Shown here: positions 61,715 to 64,000 of the stretch, one piece after another
How positions within the stretch are numbered: the stretch's first letter is position 1
How the letters are laid out: each line of letters begins with the position of its first letter
Assembly (NCBI GenBank): GCA_964446835.1
Contig: CAYUQT010000050.1
Span: 1-64,000, forward strand
DNA from: CAYUQT01 sp964446835
Lineage (GTDB): Bacteria > Planctomycetota > Phycisphaerae > UBA1845 > JAFGLZ01
Length of the DNA stretch: 64,000 nucleotides
Reading direction: 5' to 3'
The notes under the pieces: model-generated
Database searches by the model: none
What the model saw: only the letters and a program-made list of their open reading frames with translations
Told to the model about the DNA's origin: nothing
Made by a program: the position numbers and the translations under genes

Positions 61715-61988
61715 GGTGCCTCCTGGGTGCTTCTGCAGGTCCTTTCGATGTCGGCCGTTCTTCGGCGGCCAAGCGATGTTGCGCAGGGCCGAGATGCTAC
61801 GAGTGTACCCGATTCTGCAGGGGACGTCTCTCGGTTGCGGCTCGCGGGTGCGATCACCCTCCCGTCTTCGACTGACCACCCTGAGAACTTGCCGGGCAGG
61901 TGAGGCTGCGCGTATGATCCGAATCGGTTGGGTGTCCGGATGCCGTCGTGGCATGCGATGAAGGGGCCTTCTGGTTTGGAGAACGCTG

Positions 61989-63590
61989 ATGCAGAATCTG
62001 GCCGCTCTGAGAATCATGCGTGTGCTGGTTGTGGTATCAGGCGTGTTCGTTGTGTGTGTCGTCCGCGAGGCGACTGCTGAGACGATGGACTTGAACAAGC
62101 CTGATGCCGCCAAGGCGTGGCAGTTCACGGACGATCAAGGATCGATTGCCGGCGGGGAACTCCGCCTGGACGGGCGGAGCCTGCCCACCTACGCCTTCCT
62201 CAAGGTGCCGACCTATGGCGATGTGGTTCTCACGGCCAAGTACAGCGTCGAGCCCGACAACGGTGTGAAGGCCGTGGGGTTCGTCATCGGTTCGACGGAC
62301 TCTCAGACGTTTACGTATGTTCATAAGGACTGGCGGTCGGCCATCCTGTGTCGCAGCGACATCGAGGAGGAGTGGCGGGAGATCAAGCGGGTCGAGTGTC
62401 CGCACGAGCCGGGGAAATGGTACAGCCTCACGCTGGAACGAAAGGGCGACAAGCTCAGTGTGAGCTTCGAGGGCAAGCTGCTTTACGAGGTCGAGGGCAA
62501 GACGCCGCCGGGGCGGATCGGCTTCTATGCCAGTCAGACGGTCGCTCGTGTGAAGGACATCGAGGTCAAGGGTGTCGAGGCCTCGCCGGCCGCTCCCTGG
62601 GAGATGAAGAAGCGGCCCAAGTTGTGGGTTCACGTCTGCACCGATGCGGGGGCGGGCGCGTATGAGGCGTTTCCCGACGTGTGCCGGATGGCCGACGGGC
62701 GGCTGATCGCCGTGTTCTACGCCGGCTATGGTCACGTGGCGATGCCCAACGAGAAGCTTCCCAAGGGCGGGCGAATCAGCTTCTGCACATCGGCCGATGA
62801 GGGCAAGACATGGTCGAAGGCCGAGACGTTGTTCGATGGGCCCTTTGACGACCGCGATCCGTCGATCGTGCAGCTCAAGGACGGCCGGTTGGTCTGCAGC
62901 TTCTTCACACTGAAGCCGAAGCAGGGCAGCTCGTCGTGGGACGGGTTGGGCTCGTTCATGGTGACGAGCAAGGACGGCGGCAAGACGTGGGACACCGAAC
63001 CTCAGCAGATCGCCAAGGACTACTATTGCTCGTCGCCGATCCGCGAACTGCCGGACGGGCGATTGATGCTCGGCCTGTATGCCGAAGAGAAGGGGACCGG
63101 CTGGGGGGCCGTGACCATCAGCGAGGATGGCGGCAAGACCTGGTGCAAGCCGATCGACATTCCCAACGGCGGGGTGCGGCTGGACGCGGAGACCGATGTG
63201 ATTCCGCTCAAGGACGGCAGCATCTTTGCTGCACTGCGCGGACACGCCATCTCGGCCTGGTCGATCAGCAAGGACGGCGGGAAGACGTGGTCGACGGCCA
63301 AGCAGTTCGGCTTCCCCGGGCACTGCCATTATCTGCACCGGGCGCCCGGCGACATCATCCTGATGGCGCATCGGCTGCCGAACACGAGCCTGCACTACAG
63401 CCTGGACGAGTGCAAGACGTGGAGCCCGAACGTGCTGGTCGATACCGTCGGCGGGGCCTATCCGAGCATGGTCACGCTGAAGGACGGGACGATTCTGATC
63501 GTCTATTACGAGGAAGGCGACCGATCGAGTATTCGCGCCAAGCGATTCCGCGCCACGCCGAAGGGGATTGAGTGGCTGCCGATCGAATAG
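61989..63590 (+). CDS. secreted sialidase-like protein (Asp-box propeller)
   Basis: A 533-residue exo-sialidase-type protein with a signal peptide (IMRVLVVVSGVFVVCVVREATA) and an N-terminal beta-sandwich of the DUF1080/concanavalin type (about 35-190; KYSVEPDNGVKAVGFVIGST). The six-bladed propeller follows, with five Asp boxes (SxDxGxTW): SADEGKTW, SKDGGKTW, SEDGGKTW, SKDGGKTW and SLDECKTW. Active-site-like segments include VCRMADGRLIAVFYAGYG at the start. It could cleave sialic or related acids, or other glycan ends. GGAGAA precedes the ATG. It is divergent from selD, 274 bp apart, a region in which I see no clear promoter. Confidence 0.88.
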   Translation: MQNLAALRIMRVLVVVSGVFVVCVVREATAETMDLNKPDAAKAWQFTDDQGSIAGGELRLDGRSLPTYAFLKVPTYGDVVLTAKYSVEPDNGVKAVGFVIGSTDSQTFTYVHKDWRSAILCRSDIEEEWREIKRVECPHEPGKWYSLTLERKGDKLSVSFEGKLLYEVEGKTPPGRIGFYASQTVARVKDIEVKGVEASPAAPWEMKKRPKLWVHVCTDAGAGAYEAFPDVCRMADGRLIAVFYAGYGHVAMPNEKLPKGGRISFCTSADEGKTWSKAETLFDGPFDDRDPSIVQLKDGRLVCSFFTLKPKQGSSSWDGLGSFMVTSKDGGKTWDTEPQQIAKDYYCSSPIRELPDGRLMLGLYAEEKGTGWGAVTISEDGGKTWCKPIDIPNGGVRLDAETDVIPLKDGSIFAALRGHAISAWSISKDGGKTWSTAKQFGFPGHCHYLHRAPGDIILMAHRLPNTSLHYSLDECKTWSPNVLVDTVGGAYPSMVTLKDGTILIVYYEEGDRSSIRAKRFRATPKGIEWLPIE

Positions 63591-63750
63591 GGTGGGGCCG
63601 GAACGGATGAGGGCGTGTCGGGATGCCGCACGGGCGTGCACGGAGGGGCTCAGAGTTGACACCGCAAGGGGTGAACTCTAAATTGCCATAGCGGCATGTC
63701 GTTCAGTCGAGGTTCGATTTCAAGATCTGACTTGAATTGTGGGGTGAATT

Positions 63751-64000
63751 TTGGCTGCCAAGTTGATTGAGGGTGTTCGGACAAAACCGCTCAAGGTTAT
63801 TCCCGATGAGCGTGGGCGATTGATGGAGATCCTTCGGTGTGATGAGGACATCTTCATCGCCTTCGGCCAGGTGTATATGACCACCGGGTATCCGGGCGTG
63901 GTCAAGGCGTGGCATTATCATCGGTATCAGCATGACCATTTTGCGGTGGTTCGAGGGATGATGAAGGTCGTGCTGTACGATGGTCGTGAGGGCTCGCCGA
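63751..64000 (+). CDS. dTDP-4-dehydrorhamnose 3,5-epimerase-like protein (3' partial)
   Basis: The frame starts at TTG 63751 (GGGG about 6 nt upstream; an in-frame TGA at 63745 blocks anything earlier) and runs off the window. The 83 residues visible read LIEGVRTKPLKVIPDERGRL, MEILRCDEDIFIAFGQVYMT, then GVVKAWHYHRYQHDHFAVVR, a cupin pattern with the conserved His pair of RmlC enzymes. RmlC epimerises dTDP-4-keto-6-deoxyglucose on the way to dTDP-rhamnose. Neighbouring rml genes may follow outside the window. The exact nucleotide-sugar substrate is not certain. Confidence 0.85.
   Translation, partial: MAAKLIEGVRTKPLKVIPDERGRLMEILRCDEDIFIAFGQVYMTTGYPGVVKAWHYHRYQHDHFAVVRGMMKVVLYDGREGSP

Noticed and set aside
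62037..63662. Long minus-strand open frame opposite the sialidase-like gene
   Set aside because: It mirrors the periodic Asp-box coding sequence; no start signal or domain.

Overview
The window is GC-rich, coding-dense bacterial chromosome. Tat-exported Gfo/Idh-type oxidoreductases, sulfatase-like hydrolases, PhoPQ-related and sialidase-like secreted enzymes, many secreted carbohydrate-active proteins, and a classical rpmF-plsX-fab cluster all point to Planctomycetota, probably the Phycisphaerae side. That placement is inferred from gene content only; no rRNA is present. The first gene (sensor kinase) and the last (RmlC-like epimerase) run off the ends.

Layout. 1-3.4 kb: PAS/GAF sensor kinase and its LuxR-type response regulator, overlapping by 4 bp. 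3.8-5.4 kb: secreted protein with two complete beta-carbonic anhydrase domains. 5.6-8.8 kb: chemoreceptor, CheW and a decayed second chemoreceptor with a TAG stop and an internal deletion. 8.8-9.8 kb: remnants including a transposase fragment. 9.8-28.7 kb: secreted and membrane glycan-related proteins (propeller/hairpin protein, GT87- and GT39-like transferases, PhoPQ-related hydrolase, DUF5009 acyltransferase, GH5, a hexulose-phosphate synthase/RraA fusion, SGNH protein, five-bladed propeller, and a 14-repeat propeller). 28.8-34.1 kb: fliN, then the minus-strand block rpmF-plsX-fabD-fabG-acpP-fabF, with no fabH. 34.4-36.8 kb: sulfatase-like protein and a repeat-rich spacer. 36.8-43.0 kb: five tandem paralogues of an unrecognised secreted family, interleaved with four decayed copies of another secreted-protein cassette. 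43.7-45.9 kb: tRNA-Asp with terminator, PIN/RHH toxin-antitoxin pair, DinB-family protein, rplU. 46.0-53.3 kb: Tat-exported oxidoreductase, HEAT-repeat protein, sugar-phosphate isomerase-like protein, pyrF, murD. 53.4-58.6 kb: sulfatase/TPR protein, caspase-fold (C13-like) peptidase, esterase. 58.5-61.7 kb: NapH-like ferredoxin membrane protein, small proline-rich membrane protein, tRNA-Sec, and a SelD protein fused to an AhpD-like domain. 62-64 kb: sialidase-like protein and the start of a sugar epimerase.

Two themes stand out. First, three intact proteins (13.7, 26.5 and 56.3 kb) and one relic (42.7 kb) end in the same module: a small InlB-like beta domain, then a Cys-(Gly/Ser)-(Ser/Asn)-Gly motif, an LP-containing hydrophobic helix and a basic tail. 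This looks like a lineage-specific C-terminal sorting signal of the Synergist/Myxo-CTERM type. Second, the 36.8-43 kb array is a genuine expansion of an undescribed secreted family. In addition, tRNA-Sec beside selD shows that the host probably makes selenoproteins, and the SelD has an unusual architecture.
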